A program made the position numbers and the translations under genes. Under the pieces are notes generated by a model, which saw only the letters and a list, made by a program, of their open reading frames with translations, was not told where the DNA came from and searched no databases. Positions 5,678-5,880 of a stretch of 5,880 nt of DNA are shown here, piece after piece. The stretch comes from Candidatus Brocadiaceae bacterium (GTDB taxonomy: Bacteria > Planctomycetota > Brocadiia > SM23-32), in the NCBI GenBank assembly GCA_003551785.1, contig PUNP01000655.1, positions 1-5,880 on the forward strand, given 5' to 3'. Positions within the stretch are counted from its first letter, which is position 1; every line of letters begins with the position of its first letter.

Positions 5678-5880
5678 TCATAACCAACATATCTCACCCA
5701 TTGCGTATTTAAACACAAATACCTTATTCTGAATTGGTGACACCATTTGACACAAGCGGTGATAAGCGTTCACTGTAGCGACCGAGAGGTCGTCCTCGTC
5801 CCGGAACCGTGTCAGGGCGCTTTCTATCCTTTCGCCGGTTATATCGGACCACCACCGAACTCCGGCAGCCTTAAGCAGCC
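5678..5880 (-). pseudogene. Tyrosine recombinase/integrase fragment (N-terminal core-binding domain, truncated)
   Basis: The minus-strand frame is open from the right edge and ends at TGA (5680-5678), 66 codons. The first 45 residues look like the SAM-like core-binding domain of tyrosine recombinases. They include KAAGVRWWSDIT, a helix starting GERIESALTRF, and LSVATVNAYHRLCQM, where family members typically have LS..T.NAY..A...F..W. Similarity stops at about position 5744; the remaining 21 residues (from VSPIQNK on) fit nothing and there is no room for the catalytic R-H-R-Y domain. The gene is therefore a broken remnant, probably of an old mobile element or genomic island, although its 5' part is outside the window. 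The alternative, a short unrelated protein with chance likeness, is less likely given the consecutive motif matches. Confidence 0.6.

Noticed and set aside
5505..5690. 61-codon minus-strand frame with hydrophobic, Cys-containing sequence
   Set aside because: The only SD-like stretch is 2 nt from the ATG, too close to work, and nothing in the sequence is recognisable.
1..5880. CRISPR arrays, tRNAs, insertion sequence ends
   Set aside because: No regularly spaced repeats, no cloverleaf-like sequence with a T-loop motif and no transposase were seen. The only mobile-element trace is the integrase remnant at the right edge.

Overview
The window looks like chromosomal DNA from a moderate-GC bacterium. 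The best guess is Planctomycetota, possibly a Phycisphaerae-type lineage. That is an inference from protein style: the FolC N-terminus, the ThuA-like protein, the PHP-domain protein and the integrase remnant all read like planctomycete versions. No rRNA or other phylogenetic marker is present to prove it.

Layout, left to right. (1) The 3' end of a PHP-domain metallo-hydrolase gene (3-485, + strand) runs in from the left edge. (2) A promoter-like sequence precedes a large, Alu-domain-containing signal recognition particle RNA (about 665-939). A 10-bp terminal helix closes the RNA and a T7 tract follows it. (3) A 253-bp gap before the next gene holds an unassigned structured element (about 1017-1125). 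(4) A + strand cluster follows: dnaX (clamp-loader ATPase), ebfC/ybaB (nucleoid-associated protein) and folC (folylpolyglutamate/dihydrofolate synthase). The ebfC stop and folC start overlap as TAATG. (5) Convergent to this cluster, on the minus strand, is a ThuA-like gene (4789-5418), with a strong hairpin between the two transcription units. (6) After about 260 bp without a convincing gene, the right edge holds a minus-strand fragment that resembles the N-terminal core-binding domain of a tyrosine recombinase. The similarity stops abruptly.

The SRP RNA - dnaX - ebfC order matches the classic arrangement known from Bacillus subtilis (scr-dnaX-yaaK-recR), but folC stands where recR would be. 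The grouping therefore links membrane-protein targeting, replication and DNA maintenance, and one-carbon metabolism.

The most interesting points are these. dnaX carries a GCA-AAA-AAA slippery site with a Shine-Dalgarno-like AGGA 10 nt upstream, which closely parallels the E. coli tau/gamma programmed frameshift. The SRP RNA apical stem differs from E. coli in a base-paired (compensated) way. There is an unassigned three-helix leader-like RNA candidate before dnaX. At the right edge there is a decayed integrase. I see no convincing novel multi-gene system.
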